The notes under the pieces were generated by a model. It did not search any database and was not told the origin of the DNA. It saw only the letters and a list, made by a program, of their open reading frames with translations. DNA of 46,783 nucleotides from Bacteroidia bacterium (lineage in GTDB: Bacteria; Bacteroidota; Bacteroidia; UKL13-3), in NCBI GenBank assembly GCA_025454975.1, contig JALONK010000023.1, positions 1 to 46,783 of the forward strand, written 5' to 3'. Below, in pieces: positions 34,614 to 42,879 of this stretch. Made by a program: the position numbers and the translations under genes. Within the stretch, counting starts at the first letter, position 1. Every line of letters begins with the position of its first letter.

Positions 34614-35015
34614 ATGAAAAAAATTGAACACTTAGGAATTGCCATCAAAGATGCATCTGTTTCTATTCCGCTATTTAATGCTTTATTTAATTGCGAGCCT
34701 TATAAAATTGAAGAAGTGGAAAGTGAGAAGGTTCGAACTATATTTTATCAAGTTGGACCTAATAAAATGGAGTTGTTAGAGGCTACGTCGCCGGATAGTA
34801 CCATTGCAACCTTTATAGAAAAAAGAGGTGAGGGCATACATCATATTGCCTATGATGTTGAGGATATTTACGCTGAAATGGAACGATTAAAACAAGCAGG
34901 TTTTACTTTTATACACGAGCAGCCTAAAAATGGTGCCGATAATAAACTCATTGCTTTTTTGCATCCAAAAAGCACCAATGGTGTTTTAATAGAGCTTTGT
35001 CAAGAAAGGATTTAG
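34614..35015 (+). CDS. mce: Methylmalonyl-CoA epimerase
   Basis: 133 aa, a full-length single VOC/glyoxalase fold. It interconverts (S)- and (R)-methylmalonyl-CoA in the propionyl-CoA/succinyl-CoA route. Likely metal ligands of the paired beta-alpha-beta-beta-beta modules are H6 (KKIEHLGIA), E53 (KMELLE), H77 (GIHHIAYDV) and E127 (GVLIEL). The mutase genes are not in the window. Its TAG stop overlaps the stop of the convergent GT39 gene in TTAG. Confidence 0.93.
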   Translation: MKKIEHLGIAIKDASVSIPLFNALFNCEPYKIEEVESEKVRTIFYQVGPNKMELLEATSPDSTIATFIEKRGEGIHHIAYDVEDIYAEMERLKQAGFTFIHEQPKNGADNKLIAFLHPKSTNGVLIELCQERI

Positions 35016-36559
35016 GGCGCTGCCGATGCAACCGATGCAGAATCATTTAAGGCTTTAAATGAGGTTGATTTTACTTTGTAAATGTAATAGGTTTGGCTAA
35101 CATTTACAGGATTTAACCAACTCATTACATTGTCTAAATAACTTGATGGAATCTCTGCTTCAAACTGAAAATCTTGAATGTATTTATGCATTTTTTCTTC
35201 ACGCTCCTTAAGGTTCTTTCCTTCGGCAAAAATGATATATTCAGGCATAGGAGCTTTGGCATCTAACATTTCTTTAATTACTTTTTCTGCCTCATTATTT
35301 TTATTTATTTCATGTGGTTGGCTGTAATTATTTAAATAAAATTGAGGCATGGTAATTGATTTTCCGGTGTTTGAATTTTCAATTAAAAATGTTCCTTTAC
35401 TTCCAATGCCATACAAATAACTCATGGCTTTAACCCTGCTTGTTTTAGTTGAACTTGGCGTTAAAATAATCAACAATAAAGTATTTAATATCCAAAATGC
35501 TTTCCATAAATTTTGTTCTCTTTTCGGATGGTTATTCCAATAAGTTGAGAACATTGCAAACTTATGCCAACCGGCAATTCCGGCCATTATAAAAAACGGT
35601 ATCACAGGTAAAATAAAACGTTCTTGTTTATTGGGATATGAACTGTGAAAAATAAAAAACAAGAGTGCAGGTAAAATTATGAATAAGTATTCTTTTTTAA
35701 CTTGATACATTCCCCTGAATATCATAAAACTTAACGGAGGAATGAATAAACCGGCAATCAACAAAAGATAATTATACCATGGTCCGTTAATATAGTTGCT
35801 GGCATTATCTAAGTTATAAGATGAATACTCAATAAATTCAGCGAATGGTCGTCCCCAAATATAATAATCAATTCCTCCTTGAATAAGTACAATAGAAACA
35901 AATGCACCGATACCAAATAATAATCCTTGCATCCATTTTTTTTGCAACCAAAAAGCAGCTACAAAACCGGCAACAAATGTTGCAGTTTGAAATCGAACAG
36001 AAAAGGCTAAACCTGCTATTAAACCTGCTGTTATCAACATACTTTTCTGTTGTTTTTCATCAGCATTGATGGCTATCCACGTGGCAATAACCAAAGGTGG
36101 AATACAAACCATTTCAACTAAATTTCTAACACTTAGCATAGGTAAACACCACAGTAATGCTAAAACTAAACCAACAGTGTTCGCACTTTTTATACCGCTA
36201 AGTTTTCTTACAATCAAATACGAATAATAAACAGTGAGTGTGCTATAAAGTGCATGTATTATTCGTAAAATCAGCATTTTTATTTCGGGGTTGTGAATAC
36301 CTATGGCTTCAATACCTTTAAAATATAGGTAATGTAAACCGGGATAAAATAGGCTATGTCCGCTGGGGGTTGTATTACCATCCCAAGGCATCCAACCTCT
36401 TATATTTAGGTTTTGTGTCCATTGATGCGCAACCTCAATAACAAGAAAATGGTCGTCGTGAAAACCATAACCAATAGAGAATACAGCAGCTACTAAACGT
36501 ATGACCAAAGCTAAAAAAACAATTACACGCAGCGGATGTTGATGATAGTACGAAATCAT
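35012..36559 (-). CDS. GT39-like (ArnT/PMT-type) membrane glycosyltransferase
   Basis: 515 aa with about ten hydrophobic segments. After the first helix comes GYGFHDDHFLVIEVAHQW, with the acidic pair typical of the first periplasmic loop in polyprenyl-phosphate-sugar-using GT-C enzymes. A soluble C-terminal domain of about 140 aa follows the last helix. It probably transfers a sugar from undecaprenyl-phosphate to lipid, glycan or protein in the periplasm; the acceptor cannot be read from sequence. It is a single gene; TATATTTC, one mismatch from the -7 box, lies 4-5 bp before its ATG. Confidence 0.85.
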   Translation of the reverse strand: MISYYHQHPLRVIVFLALVIRLVAAVFSIGYGFHDDHFLVIEVAHQWTQNLNIRGWMPWDGNTTPSGHSLFYPGLHYLYFKGIEAIGIHNPEIKMLILRIIHALYSTLTVYYSYLIVRKLSGIKSANTVGLVLALLWCLPMLSVRNLVEMVCIPPLVIATWIAINADEKQQKSMLITAGLIAGLAFSVRFQTATFVAGFVAAFWLQKKWMQGLLFGIGAFVSIVLIQGGIDYYIWGRPFAEFIEYSSYNLDNASNYINGPWYNYLLLIAGLFIPPLSFMIFRGMYQVKKEYLFIILPALLFFIFHSSYPNKQERFILPVIPFFIMAGIAGWHKFAMFSTYWNNHPKREQNLWKAFWILNTLLLIILTPSSTKTSRVKAMSYLYGIGSKGTFLIENSNTGKSITMPQFYLNNYSQPHEINKNNEAEKVIKEMLDAKAPMPEYIIFAEGKNLKEREEKMHKYIQDFQFEAEIPSSYLDNVMSWLNPVNVSQTYYIYKVKSTSFKALNDSASVASAAP

Positions 36560-36643
36560 GTGCGAAATATACTATTTTTAGGTGATAATCATTTTTAATG
36601 CGGATTGACTATCCATTTGGTGAATAGGAATTGGCATAATGTT

Positions 36644-36651
36644 TATCTTCG
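36644..36651 (+). promoter_or_regulatory. Putative -7 box (TATCTTCG) for mfd
   Basis: One mismatch from TAnnTTTG (the same TTCG variant as before the six-gene operon). TTTG at 36616-36619 is 24 bp upstream, slightly longer than usual. The mfd start is 21 bp downstream. Confidence 0.4.
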
Positions 36652-36672
36652 CATTGCAAATTTTTAACAGAA

Positions 36673-39600
36673 TTGAATTTACAACAACTGCTTGGTGTAT
36701 ATGGCCAAAGCGATAAATACCAACAACTTGCCACTGCTTTAAATAGCCTCAACCCTCAGGTTGTTCACCTAAAAGGTTTAATAGGCTCTATTGATGCCAT
36801 ACTAAGTGCAACCTATTATTTTCAGCATAAACGCTCCCAACTTTTTGTGTTTAATAACCAAGAAGATGCACGCTATTTTTATGCAGATATCGAAAATTTA
36901 TTAGAAGGTAAAACGGTGCTGTATTTGCCTCCTTCCTACCGAAAACCTTTTGCCATTCATCAGCAAGACAGCACTCAGGTTTTAGAGCGTGCAGAGGTGT
37001 TAAACCGACTAAACCAACATAGTACCACAGGCGAACTTATTGTTACTACAGCCGAGGCTTTGTCTGAGTTGGTCATTAATGAAACAGAGCTTACTCAAAA
37101 TACATTTGAATTAAAAGTAGGGAGTACTTTCGATTTAGAATTTTTTATTGAATTTTTAACTGAACATCATTTTGAACGTTCTGACTTTGTTTATGAGGCC
37201 GGACAGTTCAGCATACGTGGAGGTATTATTGATGTGTTTTCATTCAGCAATGATTTACCTTACAGGTTGGAGTTGAACGAAGATGTAATAGAAAGTATTC
37301 GCATATTCGAACCTAATACCCAATTGTCTCAAAAAAAGGTTGATCGCTTTTTTATCATCCCGAATGTTCAAAAAGAATCGAAACAAGATCAAAGAAAAAG
37401 TTTTTTTAGTTACTTACCTCAAGATACTGTGATATGGACCATTGATGCTGCTTTTGCTAAACAACAAGTTGAAGACGGCTGGGTAAAAGCTGCTAATATT
37501 TTTAGTCAACATAAACCTGAACCCGGCGACGAACCTTTAGATAAACCTGAACACCTATTTGATACACCAAAGCAAATTGCGCAATGGTTTCAGCGATTTA
37601 GTATGGTGGAGTTTGGAACACGAACGTTATACAAACCTCATGCTGTTATTAACTTTGAAACATCACCACAACCTTTGTTTCATAAAAATTTTAAGATGTT
37701 AATCGAAAATTTAAAACAAAATAGTGGGGCACAATATGCAAATATTATATTTAGTGATAGCAGCAGGCAAGTAGAGCGATTGTTTACGATTTTCGACGAC
37801 TTAGATAAAGATGTACAGTTTACACCTGTATATCATGCCTTATCTAAAGGATTTATTGATCATGACAACAAATTAGCGTGTTACACCGAACATCAAATAT
37901 TCGACAGGTTTTATAGAGGTAAAGTAAAGAATAGTTACAGTAAGAATAAAATTATCACTTTAAAAGAGCTTCGTGATTTAAAGCCCGGCGATTTTGTAAC
38001 TCATATAGATCATGGTATCGGGAAGTTTGCAGGATTAGAAAAAATAGAAATTAATGGTCATTTACAAGAGGCTGTTAGGCTTGTGTATCGGGATAATGAT
38101 TTGCTTTATGTGAGTATTAACAGTTTACATAAAATTAGTAAGTATGTTGGGAAAGATGGAGCGGAACCACGGGTGCATAAATTAGGAAGTGATGTTTGGG
38201 AAAAAGTAAAAAATAATACTAAACGAAAGGTAAAGGACATAGCTCGTGATTTAATTAAATTATATGCGGCAAGAAAAGCACAACCCGGATTTGCATTTGC
38301 AAAAGATAATTATATGCAAATTGAATTGGAGGCGAGTTTCATGTATGAAGATACTCCAGACCAAAGTAAGGCTACTGCTGACGTGAAAAAGGATATGGAA
38401 ACCGAACATCCTATGGATAGGTTGGTATGTGGTGATGTTGGTTTCGGTAAAACAGAAGTAGCCATTCGTGCTGCTTTTAAAGCCGTGTGTGATAGTAAAC
38501 AGGTGGCCATTTTAGTACCAACTACAATTTTGGCTAATCAACATTACCGAACTTTTAAAGAAAGGTTGAAAGGCTTTCCGGTAAACATTGATTATATCAA
38601 CCGTTTTAGAACCGCTGCTGAACAAAAGGAAGTGCTTAAGAAAGTAAAAGAAGGAAAAGTTGATATTTTAATTGGAACCCATAAGTTATTGAGTAAAGAA
38701 ATCTTATTTAAAGATTTAGGTTTATTGGTGATTGATGAGGAACAAAAATTTGGTGTGGCAGCAAAGGAAAAATTAAAGTCAATAAAGGTAAATGTAGATA
38801 CGTTAACTTTAACAGCAACACCAATTCCAAGAACATTACATTTTTCATTAATGGGTGCCCGCGATTTATCAGTTATTAATACACCTCCGGCAAACAGGCA
38901 ACCGGTTACAACAGAGTTGCACAATTTTAGTGAAGACTTAATCAGGGATGCGATTATGGAAGAAGTTGAACGCGGTGGGCAAGTATTTATGGTTCACCAT
39001 CGGGTGAAAGATATTTATGAATTGGCTGAAAAAATTATGCGTATTTGTCCCGGTATTAAAGTAGGTGTTGCACATGGTAAGTTGGAAGGGGATAAGTTGG
39101 AAGATGTGATGATTAAATTTATTGAAGGTGATTATGATGTGTTATTAGCAACAACCATTATTGAATCAGGACTTGATATCAGTAATGCCAATACCATAAT
39201 TATTAACAACGCACACATGTTCGGATTAAGTGATTTACACCAGATGCGCGGTAGGGTAGGGCGAAGCAATAAAAAAGCTTTTTGTTATTTATTGGTTCCG
39301 GGTATGTTAACCTTAACTAATGATGCTCGCAGAAGGTTACAAGCCATTGAAGAATTTAGCGATTTAGGCAGCGGCTTTAACGTGGCCATGCGCGATTTGG
39401 ATATACGTGGTGCAGGAAATTTATTGGGAGGAGAACAAAGTGGCTTTATTGCTGAAATTGGTTTCGAAATGTATAATAAAATTTTGGATGAAGCCATTCA
39501 AGAATTAAAAGAGGATGAGTTTGCCGAGCTGTTTAAAACCGAGCAACTACATAAATTAGAAGCAAAAGATTGTACAATTGAAACTGATTTAGAAGCCTTA

Positions 39601-40041
39601 ATTCCCGACCATTATATCCGTAATATAGCTGAACGTTTAAGTTTATATAATGAATTATCGTCTATTACTTCTGCTCAAGAATTACAACTATTTGCCGAAC
39701 GATTAAAAGATAGGTTTGGGCCACTTCCACAACAGGTTTGGGATTTAATTGAGATGATAGAATTACGTGAGCTTGCTAAACATTTAGGCTTCGAAAAGCT
39801 GGTACTAAAAAACAGCAGCTTAATGGCTTATTTCCCTGATGAGAAAAAACAAGGCTATTATAATAGCGCATTGTTTAGTGGATTGTTATCATTTGTACAA
39901 CAAAACTCAGGCAGGTGTAAAATGAAACAAACCTCAAAAAATTTAATTCTGGTAGTACAGCACATTTCAGGCATTGCCCACGCAAAAAAGTTATTAATAG
40001 AGATGCAATCCGTAAGAGAGCGTGCGGTTGCTGAGGTTTAA
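36673..40041 (+). CDS. mfd: Transcription-repair coupling factor
   Basis: 1122 aa, full length. It removes RNA polymerase stalled at DNA lesions and recruits UvrAB. An N-terminal UvrB-like region (about 1-330) is followed by a CarD-like RNA-polymerase-binding domain (about 430-500: LKPGDFVTHIDHGIGKFAGL). Then come a superfamily 2 translocase with Walker A GDVGFGKTE near residue 590, DEEQ as motif II, TATPIPRTL, and QMRGRVGRS near 860. A C-terminal TRCF domain (about 985-1085) completes it. The start is TTG at 36673: MNLQQLLGVYG matches the family's usual first residues and no in-frame ATG or GTG lies nearby upstream. Confidence 0.96.
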   Translation: MNLQQLLGVYGQSDKYQQLATALNSLNPQVVHLKGLIGSIDAILSATYYFQHKRSQLFVFNNQEDARYFYADIENLLEGKTVLYLPPSYRKPFAIHQQDSTQVLERAEVLNRLNQHSTTGELIVTTAEALSELVINETELTQNTFELKVGSTFDLEFFIEFLTEHHFERSDFVYEAGQFSIRGGIIDVFSFSNDLPYRLELNEDVIESIRIFEPNTQLSQKKVDRFFIIPNVQKESKQDQRKSFFSYLPQDTVIWTIDAAFAKQQVEDGWVKAANIFSQHKPEPGDEPLDKPEHLFDTPKQIAQWFQRFSMVEFGTRTLYKPHAVINFETSPQPLFHKNFKMLIENLKQNSGAQYANIIFSDSSRQVERLFTIFDDLDKDVQFTPVYHALSKGFIDHDNKLACYTEHQIFDRFYRGKVKNSYSKNKIITLKELRDLKPGDFVTHIDHGIGKFAGLEKIEINGHLQEAVRLVYRDNDLLYVSINSLHKISKYVGKDGAEPRVHKLGSDVWEKVKNNTKRKVKDIARDLIKLYAARKAQPGFAFAKDNYMQIELEASFMYEDTPDQSKATADVKKDMETEHPMDRLVCGDVGFGKTEVAIRAAFKAVCDSKQVAILVPTTILANQHYRTFKERLKGFPVNIDYINRFRTAAEQKEVLKKVKEGKVDILIGTHKLLSKEILFKDLGLLVIDEEQKFGVAAKEKLKSIKVNVDTLTLTATPIPRTLHFSLMGARDLSVINTPPANRQPVTTELHNFSEDLIRDAIMEEVERGGQVFMVHHRVKDIYELAEKIMRICPGIKVGVAHGKLEGDKLEDVMIKFIEGDYDVLLATTIIESGLDISNANTIIINNAHMFGLSDLHQMRGRVGRSNKKAFCYLLVPGMLTLTNDARRRLQAIEEFSDLGSGFNVAMRDLDIRGAGNLLGGEQSGFIAEIGFEMYNKILDEAIQELKEDEFAELFKTEQLHKLEAKDCTIETDLEALIPDHYIRNIAERLSLYNELSSITSAQELQLFAERLKDRFGPLPQQVWDLIEMIELRELAKHLGFEKLVLKNSSLMAYFPDEKKQGYYNSALFSGLLSFVQQNSGRCKMKQTSKNLILVVQHISGIAHAKKLLIEMQSVRERAVAEV

Positions 40042-40210
40042 AATTAATCCGGTCGTTTTGCAAGCTAATCATTGATAGCATTTGTTTGCTGTATCTTAAT
40101 TATATGCATTCCGAGTCAAAGTTTTTTGTTGAATTGCTACCAATACAATTTCACCTAAAATAATAAGATTTGTTTTTACTAATAAGAATGTGCTGATAAT
40201 ATTATTTGAA

Positions 40211-40287
40211 TAAAAATGATAAAAACAAAAAGGCTGCCTTTTAAAAACAGCCTTTTTTTCAAAAATAAAAGTGGAGCTGCAGGGATT
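40211..40287. repeat. Left copy of direct repeat: ssrA 3' end plus terminator
   Basis: Starts TAAAAATGATAAAAACAAAAA, continues with a GGCTG/CAGCC hairpin and ends AGTGGAGCTGCAGGGATT (40270-40287). The right copy at 41193-41260 has the same order and nearly the same sequence; the last 18 bp are identical. The two 18-mers are 973 bp apart. This is the pattern left when an element integrates at the 3' end of ssrA. Confidence 0.85.
40227..40259. terminator. Rho-independent terminator (left repeat copy)
   Basis: AAAAAGGCTG (40227-40236) pairs with CAGCCTTTTT (from 40248), with T-tracts on both strands. It may stop mfd transcription from the left. Confidence 0.75.
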
Positions 40288-40456
40288 TATAACTATTATG
40301 AGTATCCCTTTTTTAGCTCGTGTTTGTCGTGTCGACATTACGGGTTACAAAAAAAATTTCCGTACGGACAGTTTCGAAAAATAGAACTCGAACCTTGGTC
40401 CAATCATCGGTGAAAACCCGCAATATTCCATGAAAAATATTTTTATAAATTTTAAC

Positions 40457-40464
40457 TAGTTTTG
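40457..40464 (+). promoter_or_regulatory. Putative -7 box (TAGTTTTG) for the AlbA_2-type gene
   Basis: A full TAnnTTTG match 35 bp before the ATG at 40500; no clear -33 element. Confidence 0.4.
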
Positions 40465-40499
40465 ACCTTATAAAGACATCAAAATAAACCTATAACAAC

Positions 40500-41123
40500 A
40501 TGATTAGTATAGATGAGATTAATGCAATTATAGCAAGTGGGGAAGGTTATAATGCCGAGTTTATATTATCTATACCTTCTAAAGTGAAAGATCTAAGTGA
40601 AGAAGTTTGTGCTTTTGCGAATGCTGCGGGTGGCGTTTTATTAATTGCAATAAATCATGCAGAGTTTGGAAAGAAAAGCCATTCCAGAAACCCTCTCATT
40701 TTTGGTTTATTCGCTAGAATGCATCTTGTAGAAAAAATTGGTTCAGGCATAATTAGAATAAAGGATTTAATGCAAGAAGCAGGATTGCCTGAGCCAGCAT
40801 ACAGCTTTGAAGGCATGTTCACTGTTGGTCTTCAACGTCCTATAAAAACTTCAGCGAAAACTGTGGAAGAAACTTCGAAAAACTCATCTAATACACTGAT
40901 TGAAAAAGGTTTAGCTACTGTGGAAGAAACTGTGGAAGAAATGATTATGAATCTCATAATTGAAAACCCTAGATTTACTGCAAATGAGATGGTGAAAGTT
41001 ACGGGATTATCTCGTAGAGGGGTTGAATATCAATTAGGGAAACTAAAACAGTCAGGCAAAATAATGCGTATTGGTTCTACTAAAGCAGGGAATTGGATAG
41101 TACGAAAACCAAAGGGTAAATAG
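40500..41123 (+). CDS. AlbA_2/Schlafen-type regulator with internal deletion
   Basis: 207 aa, against roughly 400-480 for the usual proteins of this kind. Residues 1-50 are the start of an AlbA_2 domain (IIASGEGYNAEF, EEVCAFANAAGGVLLIAI). Residues 54-113 (EFGKKSHSRNPLIFGLFARM, LVEKIGSGIIRIKDLM) are the segment that normally lies some 250-300 residues later, at the end of the GHKL/HATPase-like domain. Residues 145-205 are a winged-helix DNA-binding domain (TANEMVKVTGLSRRGVEYQL). The part between has been lost in frame near residue 52. It may be a decayed gene or a compact repressor that still binds DNA. It is the only gene between the two ssrA repeats, hence probably a remnant of a mobile element. 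Confidence 0.75.
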   Translation: MISIDEINAIIASGEGYNAEFILSIPSKVKDLSEEVCAFANAAGGVLLIAINHAEFGKKSHSRNPLIFGLFARMHLVEKIGSGIIRIKDLMQEAGLPEPAYSFEGMFTVGLQRPIKTSAKTVEETSKNSSNTLIEKGLATVEETVEEMIMNLIIENPRFTANEMVKVTGLSRRGVEYQLGKLKQSGKIMRIGSTKAGNWIVRKPKGK

Positions 41124-41192
41124 TTAAAATTCGTTGTATGCATCCCCAAAAATAGTACAATTTAACAGTAGAAAAAACATAACTTTAAATTA

Positions 41193-41260
41193 TAAAAATG
41201 ATAAAAACAAAAAAGGCTGCTTTAAAAACAGCCTTTTTAAGAAGTGGAGCTGCAGGGATT
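41193..41260. repeat. Right copy of direct repeat: tmRNA 3' end plus terminator
   Basis: Partner of 40211-40287. Here the 18-bp AGTGGAGCTGCAGGGATT (41243-41260) is part of the intact tmRNA gene, and the hairpin is its terminator. Confidence 0.85.
41209..41238 (-). terminator. Terminator of tmRNA
   Basis: AAAAAGGCTG (41210-41219) and CAGCCTTTTT (41229-41238) form a 10-bp stem, 7 bp beyond the tmRNA 3' end on the minus strand, with a T-tract in the RNA sense. Confidence 0.85.
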
Positions 41261-41612
41261 CGAACCCTGGTCCGGAAGTGTATTGGACAAGCTTTCTACA
41301 CGTTTAGTTTAGCGTTGGTTGTCGAGAAAAATCAGGCCGCAAAACTTGCCAAATTCATCTGTAGCTCCTTAAGTGCTTTTAATGAACAAGAGCGGTTCAC
41401 AAAAAGGCTTTTCCTAATGATGCCTCTGATGTAAATGCGGTTAAGCTAACACTTACGAGACAATGGCATGTGCGTAATCTTCCTGATTAGGCAGCCATAG
41501 CGAATTGAGTATCGCCAGTTATAGTTTTAGGTATTTTTATTAAAGTGCCAATATCCCAATGCACTACGTGCTTACCCGCCAGATGCGCACCCCGTCAATA
41601 CCGGACAGCCCC
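41245..41612 (-). ncRNA. ssrA: Transfer-messenger RNA (tmRNA)
   Basis: 368 nt. The minus-strand 5' end GGGGCTGTCCGGTATTGACG is the tmRNA signature. GGGGCTG pairs with CAGCTCC at the 3' end (seven pairs, one G-U). The T-arm reads CAGGG-TTCGAAT-CCCTG. The discriminator A is at 41245, and CCA is not encoded and must be added. The tag frame at 41487-41516 reads GGC GAT ACT CAA TTC GCT ATG GCT GCC TAA, i.e. GDTQFAMAA. This fits the G-(E/D)-x-x-(Y/F)-A-x-A-A form of Bacteroidota tags that rescue stalled ribosomes. A TATATTTG promoter box lies 16 bp upstream and a terminator 7 bp downstream. Any protein frame here (e.g. 41198-41434) is spurious. Confidence 0.94.
41487..41516 (-). other. tmRNA proteolysis-tag reading frame (GDTQFAMAA)
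   Basis: Nine codons and TAA inside the tmRNA. Ending in A-x-A-A makes the tagged protein a ClpXP-type substrate. The first tag codon is assigned by comparison with known Bacteroidota tags that begin with G; an earlier resume codon cannot be excluded. Confidence 0.82.
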
Positions 41613-41627
41613 TTAGCAAATCAGTTT

Positions 41628-41635
41628 CAAATATA
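41628..41635 (-). promoter_or_regulatory. Putative -7 box (TATATTTG) for tmRNA
   Basis: A full TAnnTTTG match on the minus strand. It predicts a precursor with about 9 extra 5' nucleotides to be removed by RNase P. Confidence 0.55.
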
Positions 41636-41662
41636 TGATGAATTTTTCGATTATGAAATTTA

Positions 41663-42742
41663 TTACTTAATGCGATAACCTAATTTAACATCTAAGAAAT
41701 TTGCAACATGTCCATGAGCTAATAATCCCATTCCTGCTTGTACATGTTCGTTAAACTGATACCATAAAGTATAGCGTTGATAAACCGGACGGAAATAATT
41801 AACCGGTCGCATCAGATAAACCCCAAATTCTTGAGTGAATAAAAATTTCCCCATCATAAATCCATGCCCTACACTCATGCCTATACGCTGGGTATTGGTG
41901 TTGCGATTAACCCGCTGCTCAAGCTCACGCGTAGCAGCATCTCCAAACCATTCAGTTCCTAATCTTAATTGGTTAATCGAACTTATTTGCCTGCTAAATA
42001 CCAACTGAACTCCCCCAATACCATATCTTTTTTTCTCTCCTGCTTTGGCTGTTTTGGTTGAAAAAAATCCAATGATATCTAAATGGTGTCTGTTCGATTT
42101 CCACTGGGTTGTTTTACCTCGCGATCTGTTTGGAAATAACAAGGGTTGCGGCAAATAAGTAAGTCCAACCTCTAACGTTGGCCAATTAATGCCTTTATTA
42201 GGTTCTTTTAATCCACCATTGCTGATATGGTTGTAGTGCCCGTAAGTTTTTATTTGCCAGTGTTTGTTAATAGAGTAGTGTATACCTATCCCTAATCCTA
42301 TGTAAGCGCTAATTGGTAAACTGTAACTTTGGTTTGATGGATTGCTCGAAGGATGATATGGATTACTTAACCATGCAGGTCCGGCTGCTCCTTTTAAACT
42401 AAATCTTAATGGTTGCTTATAATTAAAAAATGGTTCGATAAATCCGGCAAAGGCCACACTGCTTCCCAATAAACCGCGATCATAATTCATGTATTGCAAA
42501 AAATATCCTTTTCGTGGATAACAGTTACATAAGTTCCAGGTATTACTGTCAATTAAATTTTTGGCATATTCAATTTGAAAGCCGATAGGATTAGCACCCT
42601 CTGTATTTTGAACATCCTTACTGTGTGCAAAAATAAATCCATAATGGCTGCTTAAGCCCCAGTTGCTGATAAATGAATCAGGCGTTTGTCCCGAAAGTTG
42701 TGCCTGAATAATAGTAAAGAGGAGGATTAGCCAATTTTTCAT
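41663..42742 (-). CDS. Acyloxyacyl hydrolase / PagL-like lipid A 3-O-deacylase
   Basis: About 359 aa from ATG 42742 (MKNWLILLFTIIQAQLSGQ, a normal signal peptide); the frame also allows 42757. The middle holds GHYNHISNGGLKEPNKG, the PagL-type motif with the His and Ser of the catalytic site two residues apart. The third catalytic residue (Glu) cannot be assigned with certainty. The rest is an outer-membrane beta-barrel, longer than the about 170 aa of classical PagL. It would remove an acyl chain from lipid A in the outer membrane. It is divergent from the DUF6029 gene; no operon partners. Confidence 0.83.
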   Translation of the reverse strand: MKNWLILLFTIIQAQLSGQTPDSFISNWGLSSHYGFIFAHSKDVQNTEGANPIGFQIEYAKNLIDSNTWNLCNCYPRKGYFLQYMNYDRGLLGSSVAFAGFIEPFFNYKQPLRFSLKGAAGPAWLSNPYHPSSNPSNQSYSLPISAYIGLGIGIHYSINKHWQIKTYGHYNHISNGGLKEPNKGINWPTLEVGLTYLPQPLLFPNRSRGKTTQWKSNRHHLDIIGFFSTKTAKAGEKKRYGIGGVQLVFSRQISSINQLRLGTEWFGDAATRELEQRVNRNTNTQRIGMSVGHGFMMGKFLFTQEFGVYLMRPVNYFRPVYQRYTLWYQFNEHVQAGMGLLAHGHVANFLDVKLGYRIK

Positions 42743-42879
42743 TGTTATGTTAAACAATAAAACATGATTAAAGTTGCATTTATTGTTAATTTAATATCTT
42801 TTAAGTGTGATAAATTTACTTAATTTAGCCGCCAATACGGTAAATGTTAACCCAATTTACCTAACCTGATTTAATAAAT

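Larger units (their letters stand above)
40042..40499. other. 458-bp gene-free stretch holding a displaced ssrA 3' end
   Basis: It holds, in order, nothing recognisable to about 40210, then a terminator hairpin and an 18-bp copy of the tmRNA 3' end (the left copy of the direct repeat). About 100 bp of unrelated sequence follows, then CTCGAACCTTGGTCC (40387-40401), which resembles the next part of the tmRNA T-arm, and finally the upstream region of the 40500 gene. The small open frame at 40216-40413 is not a credible protein. Confidence 0.7.

Noticed and set aside
40216-40413. 65-aa open frame in the left ssrA repeat
   Set aside because: It begins in the terminator hairpin and reads the displaced tmRNA end; no protein-like features.
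41198-41434. 78-aa open frame over the tmRNA region
   Set aside because: It runs antisense through the tmRNA; its SGAAGIRTLVRKC is just the T-arm and acceptor stem read as protein.
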